From an uncultured Chloroflexota bacterium (GTDB lineage: Bacteria; Chloroflexota; Dehalococcoidia; Lucifugimonadales; UBA1127): 64,000 nucleotides of DNA. The notes beneath the pieces were generated by a model that saw only the letters and a list, made by a program, of their open reading frames with translations, was not told the DNA's origin and ran no database searches. How positions within the stretch are numbered: position 1 is the stretch's first letter; each line of letters begins with the position of its first letter. The position numbers and the translations under genes were made by a program. The DNA is taken from assembly GCA_913045315.1 (NCBI GenBank), contig CAJWQJ010000012.1, positions 1 to 64,000 on the forward strand. The letters run 5' to 3'. Below are positions 42,168 through 50,940 of this stretch, piece after piece.

Positions 42168-42935
42168 ATGCAAGTAGTAATTCTCTGTGGCGGTTTTGGC
42201 ACTAGGCTTGGCGAAGCAACAGAAACGCGTCCTAAACCTATGATTGAAATCGGCGATTATCCGATTGTGTGGCATATTATGAAAAGTTATTCTCATTTTA
42301 ATTTTTCTGACTTCATATTGTGTCTTGGGTACAAAGGTCAAATGATCAAGGATTATTTTTTAAATTACTCACATATAAATAACGACCTGAAATTGGACCT
42401 TTCGTCAGGATCAGTAAATATTGTTAATACAAATACACCTCTTAATTGGGAAATAACGCTTGCAAATACCGGATTGAATTCAATGACGGGTTCAAGGGTT
42501 AAACAAATTGAACACTATGTAGAAGGTCCTGAATTTATGCTTACATATGGTGACGGTGTAACTGACCTAAATATTCAAGAATTAGTAAATTTCCATAGAA
42601 GTCACGGTAAAATAGGAACAGTTACCGCAGTATCTCCTTCTTCTCAATATGGAGAACTTGAGATCAATAATAATCAAGTAGTTTCCTTTCAAGAAAAACC
42701 TGATTCTAACTCCTCATTTATTTCAGGAGGGTATTTCGTTTTCAATAGAGAGTTTTTTGATTATTTAAGCACTGATGAAAATTGCGTTTTAGAAAAAGAA
42801 CCACTTGCTAACTTAGCAAAAGATGGTGAATTAATGGTCTATACTCACAATGGTTTTTGGCAATGCATGGATACTCCACGGGACGTTTCCTATCTGCGAA
42901 ATCTATGGCAAAACAATCCGGCATGGAAAAGATAA
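42168..42935 (+). CDS. rfbF: Glucose-1-phosphate cytidylyltransferase
   Basis: A 255-residue GT-A enzyme making CDP-glucose from CTP and glucose 1-phosphate. LCGGFGTRLGEATETRPKP, the long GDYPIVWHIMKSYSHF, CLGYKGQMIKDYF and the metal-binding TYGDGVTD are RfbF/DdhA hallmarks, and the C-terminal FWQCMDTPRD completes the pattern. It abuts the CDP-glucose dehydratase-like gene by one base. First step of a CDP-6-deoxyhexose branch. Confidence 0.93.
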   Translation: MQVVILCGGFGTRLGEATETRPKPMIEIGDYPIVWHIMKSYSHFNFSDFILCLGYKGQMIKDYFLNYSHINNDLKLDLSSGSVNIVNTNTPLNWEITLANTGLNSMTGSRVKQIEHYVEGPEFMLTYGDGVTDLNIQELVNFHRSHGKIGTVTAVSPSSQYGELEINNNQVVSFQEKPDSNSSFISGGYFVFNREFFDYLSTDENCVLEKEPLANLAKDGELMVYTHNGFWQCMDTPRDVSYLRNLWQNNPAWKR

Positions 42936-43913
42936 ATGACTAATTACTGGGAAAATCGAAATGTACTTGTAACTGGATGTACTGGCTTTCTGGGTTCATG
43001 GCTTTGCGAAGAATTAATAAATGCAAAAGCTAATGTTGTAGGAATCATCCGTGACTGGGTTCCAAAGTCTCGATTGCTATCTGAAAATATGACATCTTCT
43101 ATGACCAGTGTGCGTGCTCCGATAGAAGACTTATCCGCTATCGAAAGAACCATCAATGAATACGAAATCGAAACTGTTTTTCATTTAGCCGCCCAGACTA
43201 TTGTCGGTACTGCAAATCGCGATCCAGTCGGAACTTTCGAAACAAACATAAAAGGAACATGGAATCTATTAGAAGCATGCCGCCGAATAGGTTCTGTAAA
43301 AAATATCGTAGTAGCTTCAAGTGATAAAGCGTATGGCATTCAGGAAAATCTCCCCTATGACGAAACAATGAATCTTAATGGCAATTTTCCTTATGACGTA
43401 TCGAAGGCTTGTACGGATTTACTCGCTCAATCGTATTATGCCTCATTCGAACTTCCAGTTTGCATTACTCGATGTGCAAATTTTTATGGAGGAGGGGATC
43501 TGAATTTCAATAGGTTGGTACCTGGAACAATTATGTCCTTGCTTCGTGGAGAAAATCCTATTATACGCTCAGATGGAAGCTATATTCGAGATTATCTTTA
43601 TATTAAAGATGCAGCTAGAGCATGCATGAAACTTGCTGAAAAAATGGAAACATCTGAGATTAAAGGTGAGGCCTTTAACATTAGTAGTGAAGTCCGATGT
43701 AGAGCTGATGAATTAGTTCATCACATCACTACAATTATGGGATTAGAAAATCTACAACCAATAATTCAAAATCAAGCTAGTAGAGAAATACCTCATCAAT
43801 ATCTATCATCTAAAAAATCAATGGATTTATTGGAATGGAAACCTGCATACTCTCTTGAACAAGGCCTTATCGAGACAATCTATTGGTACGAAAAATTCTA
43901 TAAGGAGAATTAG
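42936..43913 (+). CDS. rfbG: CDP-glucose 4,6-dehydratase-like SDR
   Basis: A 325-residue extended SDR beginning directly after rfbF. VLVTGCTGFLGSWLCEEL binds NAD, ASSDKAYG is the RfbG/Gmd-type active-site block with an Asp/Lys pair in place of the Ser-Thr pair, and YDVSK gives the catalytic Tyr-Lys. RCANFYGGGDLNFNRLVPG is typical of the CDP-glucose enzyme. It should form CDP-4-keto-6-deoxyglucose. No RfbH (E1) gene is nearby, so a 3,6-dideoxy sugar is not indicated. Confidence 0.88.
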   Translation: MTNYWENRNVLVTGCTGFLGSWLCEELINAKANVVGIIRDWVPKSRLLSENMTSSMTSVRAPIEDLSAIERTINEYEIETVFHLAAQTIVGTANRDPVGTFETNIKGTWNLLEACRRIGSVKNIVVASSDKAYGIQENLPYDETMNLNGNFPYDVSKACTDLLAQSYYASFELPVCITRCANFYGGGDLNFNRLVPGTIMSLLRGENPIIRSDGSYIRDYLYIKDAARACMKLAEKMETSEIKGEAFNISSEVRCRADELVHHITTIMGLENLQPIIQNQASREIPHQYLSSKKSMDLLEWKPAYSLEQGLIETIYWYEKFYKEN

Positions 43914-43917
43914 CAAC

Positions 43918-44367
43918 ATGATTGAAGGCGTAATCATTACACCTTTAAGGCGTATCCCCGATGAAAGGGGAATGGTGATGCATATGATGAGAAAAACCGA
44001 TCATCATTTTTCAGAATTTGGTGAAATCTATTTCTCCACAATATATCCTGGTGTAGTAAAGGGTTGGCATTTACACAAAAAAATGGTTCTGAATTATGCA
44101 GTAGTTCACGGGATGATTAAACTTGTCTTATATGACGATCGTGAAAATTCTCCAACAAAAAATGAAGTCCAGGAAATATTCTTAGGTGAAGAAAATTATT
44201 CTTTGGTTACTATTCCTGCAAATGTATGGAACGGTTTCAAAGGAATTGGAACAAAAGATTCTATTGTGGCAAATTGTTCAACTATCCCCCACGACCCAGA
44301 AGAAATTGTTCGCATGGATCCCTTTGAAAATAATATCCCCTACAATTGGAACCTCAAGAACGGATGA
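43918..44367 (+). CDS. RmlC-like cupin sugar epimerase
   Basis: A 149-residue cupin similar to dTDP-4-dehydrorhamnose 3,5-epimerase. KGWHLHKKMVLNYAVVHG is the active-site strand with the base histidine, and VTIPANVWNGFKGIG and IPHDPEEI follow. AAGGAG is about 11 bases before the ATG at 43918; an earlier ATG lies inside rfbG. In this setting it is likely to epimerise CDP-4-keto-6-deoxyglucose at C3 and/or C5 rather than a dTDP sugar. Confidence 0.82.
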   Translation: MIEGVIITPLRRIPDERGMVMHMMRKTDHHFSEFGEIYFSTIYPGVVKGWHLHKKMVLNYAVVHGMIKLVLYDDRENSPTKNEVQEIFLGEENYSLVTIPANVWNGFKGIGTKDSIVANCSTIPHDPEEIVRMDPFENNIPYNWNLKNG

Positions 44368-44373
44368 AATGAC

Positions 44374-45348
44374 TTGTCAGCGAATCACTCGAAAACGATA
44401 TTAATAACTGGAGGGCTCGGGTACCTGGGGGGAAGAATCGCAAATTACATAACTGAAAATGAATCAGAGTACCTACTAAAAATCTCCACCACAAGATCAA
44501 TCATTAATCAACCAGAATGGTTGTCAAACGCAGAAATAATCCCCCTAGAGCTTAGTAATGTCGATAAAATAACGAGTTCTCTAGCAGATGTAGAAATTGT
44601 AATACATCTGGCAGCAATTAATGAAATTGTTTCTGTTGAAAACCCTGAACTCGCTTTTCAGGTTAATACAATAGGAACATATAACTTACTAGAAGGTTGT
44701 AGGCGTGCAGGAGTAAAAAAATTTATTTATCTATCAACCATTCATGTATACGGTCCTAATGATGGTGAACCTATCACTGAATCATCGATTACAAAACCCA
44801 TACACCCCTACGCAATAACACATAGAGCAGCCGAAGATATCGTAAACTGGTATCATAATTCGTATGGATTAGAATCACTCGTATTAAGGCTTTCTAATGG
44901 CTTTGGGTATCCAATGGATCCTGATGTAGACAGATGGAGTCTTGTATTCAACGATTTTTGTTATCAGGCAATTAATGATCGTAAAATTCAATTACAGTCA
45001 AGTGGCAAACAACACAGGGACTTTATAACTATACACGACATATGCAGAGCAATCGCACATTTCCTAAAGTTACATTCTGAGAAATGGGATAATGGGATTT
45101 TTAACTTAGGAGGCGAAAACTCAATGTCAATAATTGATGCAGCTGAACTAGTAAGTAAAGAATATAGCAAACAGTATGGAACTCTTTTAACCATTACAAC
45201 GGTAAGTGATCAAGGAAAAACATTTCCTAAACCTGTGGTATTTGATATCAGTAAATTGAAGAAAACCGGGTTTACATTACGTAACGATATATCTAATGAA
45301 ATCCAACAAACTTTTAAAATAGCAGAATTACGTAAGCAAAATTTTTAG
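44374..45348 (+). CDS. SDR epimerase/reductase with YxxxH in place of YxxxK
   Basis: A 324-residue extended SDR. ILITGGLGYLGGRIANY binds NAD and YLSTIHVYGPND has the Ser/Thr-His site. The catalytic motif reads Tyr146-AIT-His150: the Lys is replaced by His (codon CAT). The rest of the fold, including RLSNGFGYP and QHRDFITIHDICRA, is intact. It starts at TTG because a stop lies in frame just upstream and no ATG follows closely. As last gene of the CDP-sugar branch it could be the 4-keto reductase. The Lys change might alter activity. Confidence 0.8.
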   Translation: MSANHSKTILITGGLGYLGGRIANYITENESEYLLKISTTRSIINQPEWLSNAEIIPLELSNVDKITSSLADVEIVIHLAAINEIVSVENPELAFQVNTIGTYNLLEGCRRAGVKKFIYLSTIHVYGPNDGEPITESSITKPIHPYAITHRAAEDIVNWYHNSYGLESLVLRLSNGFGYPMDPDVDRWSLVFNDFCYQAINDRKIQLQSSGKQHRDFITIHDICRAIAHFLKLHSEKWDNGIFNLGGENSMSIIDAAELVSKEYSKQYGTLLTITTVSDQGKTFPKPVVFDISKLKKTGFTLRNDISNEIQQTFKIAELRKQNF

Positions 45349-45351
45349 CAT

Positions 45352-45386
45352 TCTGATGAAATAAAGAAATAGTTGATTTTATCAGA
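45352..45386. terminator. Hairpin between convergent genes
   Basis: TCTGATGAAAT at 45352-45362 pairs with ATTTTATCAGA at 45376-45386 with one G-T pair and a 13-base loop. It lies between two converging genes (stops at 45348 and 45382). There is no T-run on either side, so it is only a possible bidirectional terminator. Confidence 0.35.
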
Positions 45387-46755
45387 TTCCCAAGCCGTAA
45401 TATTCAAATCCACTTTCAGTAACAAAATCTCGATCAAGCATATTTCTTCCATCAAAAATTATTGGTGTTTTCATTACTTGAAATAATTTAGACAGATCTT
45501 GTTCTTTAAATTGAGGCCAGTCAGTCAAAATCAAAACACCATTAGAATCCACAGCTGCGTCTATTGGATCACTTGCAAACGAAATTAATTCAGAAGTTCC
45601 TATCTGGTTCTTGAATACCGGCATTGCTAAAGGATCATATAATCGTAATTTCGCATATTCTTCTATCAATTTATTAATTATGTTAATGGCAGGAGAATTT
45701 CGAATTTCATCTGTATTAGGTTTAAACGCCAAACCCCATACAGCAAAACTCATGTCTTTAAGATTTGGTAATGTGTCTTTTATTTGAGATAGATAAACGG
45801 TAACTCTGTTATCATTAACTTTTTGAACCTCTTCCAATATGGAAAAATTAACTCCATTGGTTTTTCCAGAATCAATAAATGAATTCAAATCTTTTGGAAG
45901 ACACTCCCCTCCATAACCGATTCCTGCCTTCAAAAAGTCAGTGCCAATTCTTGGATCAGCCCCTATTGATCTAGATACAGAATCTATATTAGCACCAACT
46001 TTTAAGCATAAATCTGAAACCATATTTATAAATGAAAGTTTAGTAGCCAAAAAGGAATTAGCAGCATTTTTCGATATTTCAGCGGAACGTGTATCTGTAA
46101 AAATCATTAAATCTTGTTCTTCTTTTCCGATCTTTTGAAATAAAGGCATGTATAAATTAATTATTGTTTCCTTTAAACTCATATCATCTAACCCTACAAC
46201 AATTCTTTGCGGATTAAAGAAATCTTCTATGGCTTTCCCTTCCCGCAAAAATTCAGGTATAACCACAACATCTACAAATTTATCAGCAGATTGAACTTCT
46301 TCATTTTCCTTTGGTTGGGAAAGGATAATGCGAATTTTTTCAGCAGTATTTACGGGGGTTGTACTTTTTTGAATAACAATCTTATAACTTTTTATACTAT
46401 CTCTTAATTGATATGCTAAATTTTCAATTTGTGAAATATCAGCAGAACCATCCTTGTATTCAGGGGTAGCAACACAAATAAACAATATATCTGCTTGATT
46501 GACCGCCCAGTTAGAATCTGAACTAACAACGAACTTGTCTGATTTCAGATGTTTTTTCAGTAAAGAATCCACTCCATCTTCAAAAAAAGGCACATGTCCT
46601 TTAGTTAGAGATTCTACCTTACTCCTATCAGAGTCTACACCAATAACATTCCATCCTAAATCTGCAAATCCCAAGGCTGTTGGCAGCCCCACATGGCCTA
46701 ATCCAAATACGGCAAGCGTCATATTGGTTTTATGATTCATATTTATTAATCCCAT
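45382..46755 (-). CDS. UDP-glucose/GDP-mannose dehydrogenase family, Cys-type
   Basis: A 457-residue 6-dehydrogenase giving a uronic acid nucleotide. LAVFGLGHVGLPTALGFA is the NAD-binding domain, GIGYGGECLPKDLN contains the catalytic Cys, and VWGLAFKPNTDEIRNSPA begins the C-terminal UDP-binding domain. UDP-glucose is the most likely substrate. Met6 (46740), preceded by GGGA, and Met12 are alternative starts. It is the first of a two-gene minus-strand island inside the plus-strand run; the MBL-Rieske gene lies 73 bases upstream on the same strand. Confidence 0.88.
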   Translation of the reverse strand: MGLINMNHKTNMTLAVFGLGHVGLPTALGFADLGWNVIGVDSDRSKVESLTKGHVPFFEDGVDSLLKKHLKSDKFVVSSDSNWAVNQADILFICVATPEYKDGSADISQIENLAYQLRDSIKSYKIVIQKSTTPVNTAEKIRIILSQPKENEEVQSADKFVDVVVIPEFLREGKAIEDFFNPQRIVVGLDDMSLKETIINLYMPLFQKIGKEEQDLMIFTDTRSAEISKNAANSFLATKLSFINMVSDLCLKVGANIDSVSRSIGADPRIGTDFLKAGIGYGGECLPKDLNSFIDSGKTNGVNFSILEEVQKVNDNRVTVYLSQIKDTLPNLKDMSFAVWGLAFKPNTDEIRNSPAINIINKLIEEYAKLRLYDPLAMPVFKNQIGTSELISFASDPIDAAVDSNGVLILTDWPQFKEQDLSKLFQVMKTPIIFDGRNMLDRDFVTESGFEYYGLGI

Positions 46756-46828
46756 ATAGCCATTAATAAACTATCTTTAGAAATTCAATAACCCCGAGCT
46801 AAATAATTATCATCTAGAAAAAAAGCAC

Positions 46829-48391
46829 CTAAGCATCAGGTTCTAATATCACAGCATTAATAGTTTCATTACTAGAAATACATATCCCATCCGTCCAAAG
46901 ATCATATTCCCATCTATGTCTTGGACAAATCAAAAACCTCTCTTCTCTGATTTCGCCTTCACTAAGATCTGAACCTTGATGAGGACAATATTTGTCCACA
47001 GAATAAAGATTACCACCTGCTTCTACAACTATGCGATCAGTTCTTTGTTCAAGACCTAATAAATAGTTACACAAATGGTTTACATCTTCAACCTCCATTA
47101 CTACAAAACCAATAACTAGCGTTTGATAAACATCAGGTTTTCTATTCATTATTTCCCTAAAGGTTAGCATCATATCTTCCCAAGTTATTCTTCCTGAAAC
47201 TGCACGAGATAATTGCCAGCCAGGTACTTTTATCGAATAATAATTTTCATCATAAATCTCTTCAGTCTTTTCTATTTTCTTTGAGAAAAAATCAATTCGA
47301 ATCCAATCATTTTCAATTTCTGTAGTTCCAAGATAAAGTGGTCTTGTAATTCGATGATTTAGACTAAAATTCTCAATTTTAGCTTCAAGTATTTGAATAA
47401 GGTCAGAAAAAAGCTTGTCTGGATCTGTAGGAAAATTTTCTTTTTGAAAACGATTGAAATACTCTGCATATTCCTTTGAATATTTATACACATAGTCTTG
47501 GAACGATTCGATTCTTTGGCGTAGATCTAAATCCTTTTTAAAGACTCCAGATTTAACATTAAGCATTTCACCGGGAAGCAATTCATCACATTGGATATTG
47601 TCATCTTTAGGATATCGATTCAAGTATTCCAAAAACTCTGGAGCCCTCGGGAAAGGACTGTCTTCCTGAAAATTGATACCCATAAGATTAGAATCAAGGA
47701 AAACCGGAGGTCCTGCAGCCGCAAGATAATATTGTGGATTTACCTTTGCAATTACTCGAGCAACGTTAGTAAATTTAGAAAATTTTTTACTTCTAGAAAT
47801 TCTCCTATATTCCTTTTCGTCATACTGATAACAAACAGGGTGCCAACTGGCACCTGAAAATTGGCAAGAAAAAACATCAGGTCTGCCCCAACGATCAAGA
47901 ATCCAAGGTATGCGATCATATAACTTGCAATCGTTTATATTTAAAAATGAGCTTTTATCAGATTCAAGTAAGATTCCTGAATCTCTGTTCAGCTCCTGAT
48001 CATCAACAAAAATAGTTACAGTGCAACCTTCCAGTGAAATAGATTTGCCATCCTCAAATAGAATGAGGGACTTTGAATTAAAATTTTGTATCCTATCCAA
48101 TAACTCCGTTCTTCTATATTTAGGTATAAGAAAAGTTATTTGACTAGTGTCAATATTATTTAAAGTAAACTCATCGAAATGGTCTTTATGCTCATGACTA
48201 ATGTACAGATAAAATTCTTTGTCTCTAACTGCAAGTCGATCCTGAACTTCAGAAAGCATATGATGATTTCGCGGGTACTGAAACCAGGAAGAATCAAAGG
48301 CACCGAATGGTGATAACCAAGGGTCCATAATCACTACTGACTTTTCAAGTTCAACCATAAATCCTGCATGACCAAGGGATGTAATTTGCAT
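46829..48391 (-). CDS. MBL-fold plus Rieske protein, CMP-Neu5Ac hydroxylase-like
   Basis: A 520-residue protein. The N-terminal metallo-beta-lactamase fold has ITSLGHAGFMVE, MDPWLSP, and YISHEHKDHFDEFTL, with HxHxDH at 66-71. GASWHPV, YYLAAAGPPVFLDS and WEDMMLTFREIMNRKPDVY follow the order of blocks in CMAH. The C-terminal Rieske [2Fe-2S] domain has CPH at 469-471 and CPRH at 489-492. CMAH converts CMP-Neu5Ac to CMP-Neu5Gc and has the Rieske domain first, so the order is swapped here. The island makes CMP-nonulosonates, so hydroxylation of an N-acyl group is plausible. A longer frame from 48403 exists; GGAG six bases before the ATG at 48391 decides. UlaG-type lactonase plus Rieske is the alternative. 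Confidence 0.78.
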   Translation of the reverse strand: MQITSLGHAGFMVELEKSVVIMDPWLSPFGAFDSSWFQYPRNHHMLSEVQDRLAVRDKEFYLYISHEHKDHFDEFTLNNIDTSQITFLIPKYRRTELLDRIQNFNSKSLILFEDGKSISLEGCTVTIFVDDQELNRDSGILLESDKSSFLNINDCKLYDRIPWILDRWGRPDVFSCQFSGASWHPVCYQYDEKEYRRISRSKKFSKFTNVARVIAKVNPQYYLAAAGPPVFLDSNLMGINFQEDSPFPRAPEFLEYLNRYPKDDNIQCDELLPGEMLNVKSGVFKKDLDLRQRIESFQDYVYKYSKEYAEYFNRFQKENFPTDPDKLFSDLIQILEAKIENFSLNHRITRPLYLGTTEIENDWIRIDFFSKKIEKTEEIYDENYYSIKVPGWQLSRAVSGRITWEDMMLTFREIMNRKPDVYQTLVIGFVVMEVEDVNHLCNYLLGLEQRTDRIVVEAGGNLYSVDKYCPHQGSDLSEGEIREERFLICPRHRWEYDLWTDGICISSNETINAVILEPDA

Positions 48392-48434
48392 TAAATACTC
48401 CATAAACTATTATATCTAGTATGTGCTTTACTGT

Positions 48435-49430
48435 ATGTTAATTTCAACAAAAGATGAAATTATAGAAAGTATTTTATTGAAAACAAGCAATGAAACTCAA
48501 CTAAATAATTCTTACGTTCGTTTTTTTAGCGTAATAATTCCAGCTTTTAATGCTGAAAAATTTATTTATTCTTGTATAGAAAGCGTACTCAATCAAACAT
48601 TTCAAGATTTCGAATTAATTATTTGTGACAATGCATCTACAGATGGGACAAGTCAAATAATTAAACAGTTCGCAGGACAAATTAAAATAATAACGCTATC
48701 AGAAAATATTGGCCCTGCAGGAGGAAGAAATGCTGGAATTGAAGCATCATCTGGACATTATGTTGCTTTACTAGATGCTGACGATGTTTGGGAGCCTGAA
48801 AAATTAGATAAATATTACAAATTGATAAAAAAGACAGGAACAAATTTTGTATTTTCAAAATTTTCTGTTTTTTCGGATGACACTTACAAAGGAATGAGTG
48901 TGTCTCCAAGGAAAAAAACAACCACTTTCCCAATTAAAGACCCATTATTGCTTGTCAAAAATTATGTCCCGTGCTCTTCAGTCACTATAAATCGCGAAAT
49001 TATAAGTAGTAGACCATTCAATGAAGAGGTTAATATTCGAACAACAGAAGATCATTTGTTATGGATCCAATTAAATCAAAATCATACTTTTAGTTATATT
49101 GATGAACCTTTAACAAAATATCGAATTCATTCAGAACAAAGTACAAATTCTGTTAGAACTCATGCTAGGTACTTTAGATATTTACAGATAGTTGAGGATA
49201 CGAACCTATTCGAACCTTGGTATATAGGATACTGTTGGAAGGTAATAAATGTGCAGCTTACTATTCAAAATCGTCAGTGGATTAAAGTTATTCCAGCACT
49301 TTTAAAATTTTTGCTAATATCAATTAATCCAAGATTTCAAAAAGTATCCTTTGAGCTCATTACAATGACAATACGACGAGGTCTACAAAGTTTGAAAACA
49401 ATTTCAAAAATAACAAGTTCTAGTAAATAG
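48435..49430 (+). CDS. Family 2 glycosyltransferase
   Basis: A 331-residue GT-A glycosyltransferase (335 if GTG at 48423 is used). FSVIIPAFNAEKFIYSCIES, ICDNASTDGTSQII, PAGGRNAGIEASSGHYVALLDADDVWEPEKL and TTEDHLLWIQL are the family blocks, with the DxD motif in LDADD. The C-terminal 70 residues contain a short hydrophobic stretch that may associate with the membrane. It diverges from the MBL-Rieske gene with about 43 bases between starts; a TATAAT on the minus strand at 48414-48409 may serve that neighbour. Confidence 0.87.
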   Translation: MLISTKDEIIESILLKTSNETQLNNSYVRFFSVIIPAFNAEKFIYSCIESVLNQTFQDFELIICDNASTDGTSQIIKQFAGQIKIITLSENIGPAGGRNAGIEASSGHYVALLDADDVWEPEKLDKYYKLIKKTGTNFVFSKFSVFSDDTYKGMSVSPRKKTTTFPIKDPLLLVKNYVPCSSVTINREIISSRPFNEEVNIRTTEDHLLWIQLNQNHTFSYIDEPLTKYRIHSEQSTNSVRTHARYFRYLQIVEDTNLFEPWYIGYCWKVINVQLTIQNRQWIKVIPALLKFLLISINPRFQKVSFELITMTIRRGLQSLKTISKITSSSK

Positions 49431-49437
49431 CATAATC

Positions 49438-50886
49438 ATGGAATTCGTGAAACTTTTTCAACCATTCTTGATTGCATCAGCTTTAGGATCTTTAGGGCTT
49501 CTGACTCTTATGCATATTGCTGAAAAACCAATTCGAGGTTTATTGTTTTTTCTTATTGCCTTTTATCTTTTCCCAACTAGCTTAGGTTTAACTTCACTCT
49601 CATGGTGGATATATATTGCAATATTATTCATCACTTTAGTTGGAGCATATACAAGAGAATTAACGTTTCCACTAAAAGACAGGAGATTTCCTAGAATCGC
49701 TCTTTCGTCACTGATCATTATTTTTCTTTTTATCACTTCAATTATCATCTCTAGCTGGAATCAGCTTGGGGATCCGATATTTTGGTCGCTGTCAAAAGAC
49801 GCAGAAGCATTTGTAGCAAGATCATATTATTTTGCATTCATAACAGGATTTATGATTATTTTTACAGTACCAATAATTTTACGTACTGAAGAACAATTCA
49901 ATGTATTCATGAAGTTATTTTTTATTCTCGGATTAATAATAGCTATTTGGGGAATATCAGAACAAATTGCAGGAATCGAATTTTTTGCTGATTTACGAGG
50001 TGGCTTAGTTTCACAGCCAATACGACTTAGCACATTGCCCAATGGAAGTGCTACTTCATGTGCAATTTTTTTACTGGTTCCAGGATTAATTGGTGCATAT
50101 AAATTAGTCTATGACAAAGAATCACGATCATTTTTATTAACTTTTACAACTCTTATAATACTTACTGCTCTTGTATGGACATTTGCAAGAGCGGCTTTCA
50201 TTGGAGCCTTTATGTCCTTAGGGATATTAGCTCTTGTAGCTCCAATATCAATAAGACTAAAAACAATATTTATGATGATTGGAATAATAGCAATAATTAT
50301 GGTTTATTTGTTAGGATTCCGATTTCCAACAAGCAATGACACATTATTAGCCAATCCTTATCTGTCATGGATGCTTGTCGATACTGATATAGAACGCAGA
50401 GAAGATACAACTTTCAACCCAATAGACGCCACTGATCTTTATGGAAGATTAGGACGATGGGAACTTGCTTTGGCAACAATGAACGATAGCCCAATTATAG
50501 GATTTGGTTTGGGAACAAATGTTCGAGAAGTAAATATTCGTCGATCAATCGGAATAGCAGGTGGTATCGGTAGTATGTTCAGTAGTAATCACAATTCATA
50601 CATAGACATTGGTATAGATTTGGGAATAGTTGGAATTTCAATCCTATGGTTAATGATATTATGGACTTTTAAAAATTTTATAACTGCCTTTTCGGAAGCC
50701 AAGAAAAATAATTTTACTTCTCTCAAGTTTAACTCAATGATTTTATCTTTAATTTTGCCAGCAATTATCGTTACTTATTCTTTTAATAGTGATCGTGGAG
50801 TTCCTTTCATATTTTTGGCCTTTGCTCTGTCAATATCACTTCTTAACATCACAAAAGAGAACAGTTTAAACAATGCTCAATTATAA
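49438..50886 (+). CDS. O-antigen ligase / Wzy-type polymerase
   Basis: A 482-residue polytopic membrane protein with about ten to twelve helices. The large periplasmic loop region shows ATDLYGRLGRWELALATM, IIGFGLGTN and SSNHNSYIDIGIDLGIVGIS, the Wzy/WaaL signature with the GxG and HN motifs. It should polymerise or ligate lipid-linked repeat units outside the membrane, together with the Wzz-like protein at 54671. Whether polymerase or ligase cannot be decided. It starts 7 bases after the GT2 stop. Confidence 0.87.
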   Translation: MEFVKLFQPFLIASALGSLGLLTLMHIAEKPIRGLLFFLIAFYLFPTSLGLTSLSWWIYIAILFITLVGAYTRELTFPLKDRRFPRIALSSLIIIFLFITSIIISSWNQLGDPIFWSLSKDAEAFVARSYYFAFITGFMIIFTVPIILRTEEQFNVFMKLFFILGLIIAIWGISEQIAGIEFFADLRGGLVSQPIRLSTLPNGSATSCAIFLLVPGLIGAYKLVYDKESRSFLLTFTTLIILTALVWTFARAAFIGAFMSLGILALVAPISIRLKTIFMMIGIIAIIMVYLLGFRFPTSNDTLLANPYLSWMLVDTDIERREDTTFNPIDATDLYGRLGRWELALATMNDSPIIGFGLGTNVREVNIRRSIGIAGGIGSMFSSNHNSYIDIGIDLGIVGISILWLMILWTFKNFITAFSEAKKNNFTSLKFNSMILSLILPAIIVTYSFNSDRGVPFIFLAFALSISLLNITKENSLNNAQL

Positions 50887-50940
50887 AGCAGAAATAACAT
50901 ATACTAATATGGGTCAAAATCACTAAATGGAACCATTATT

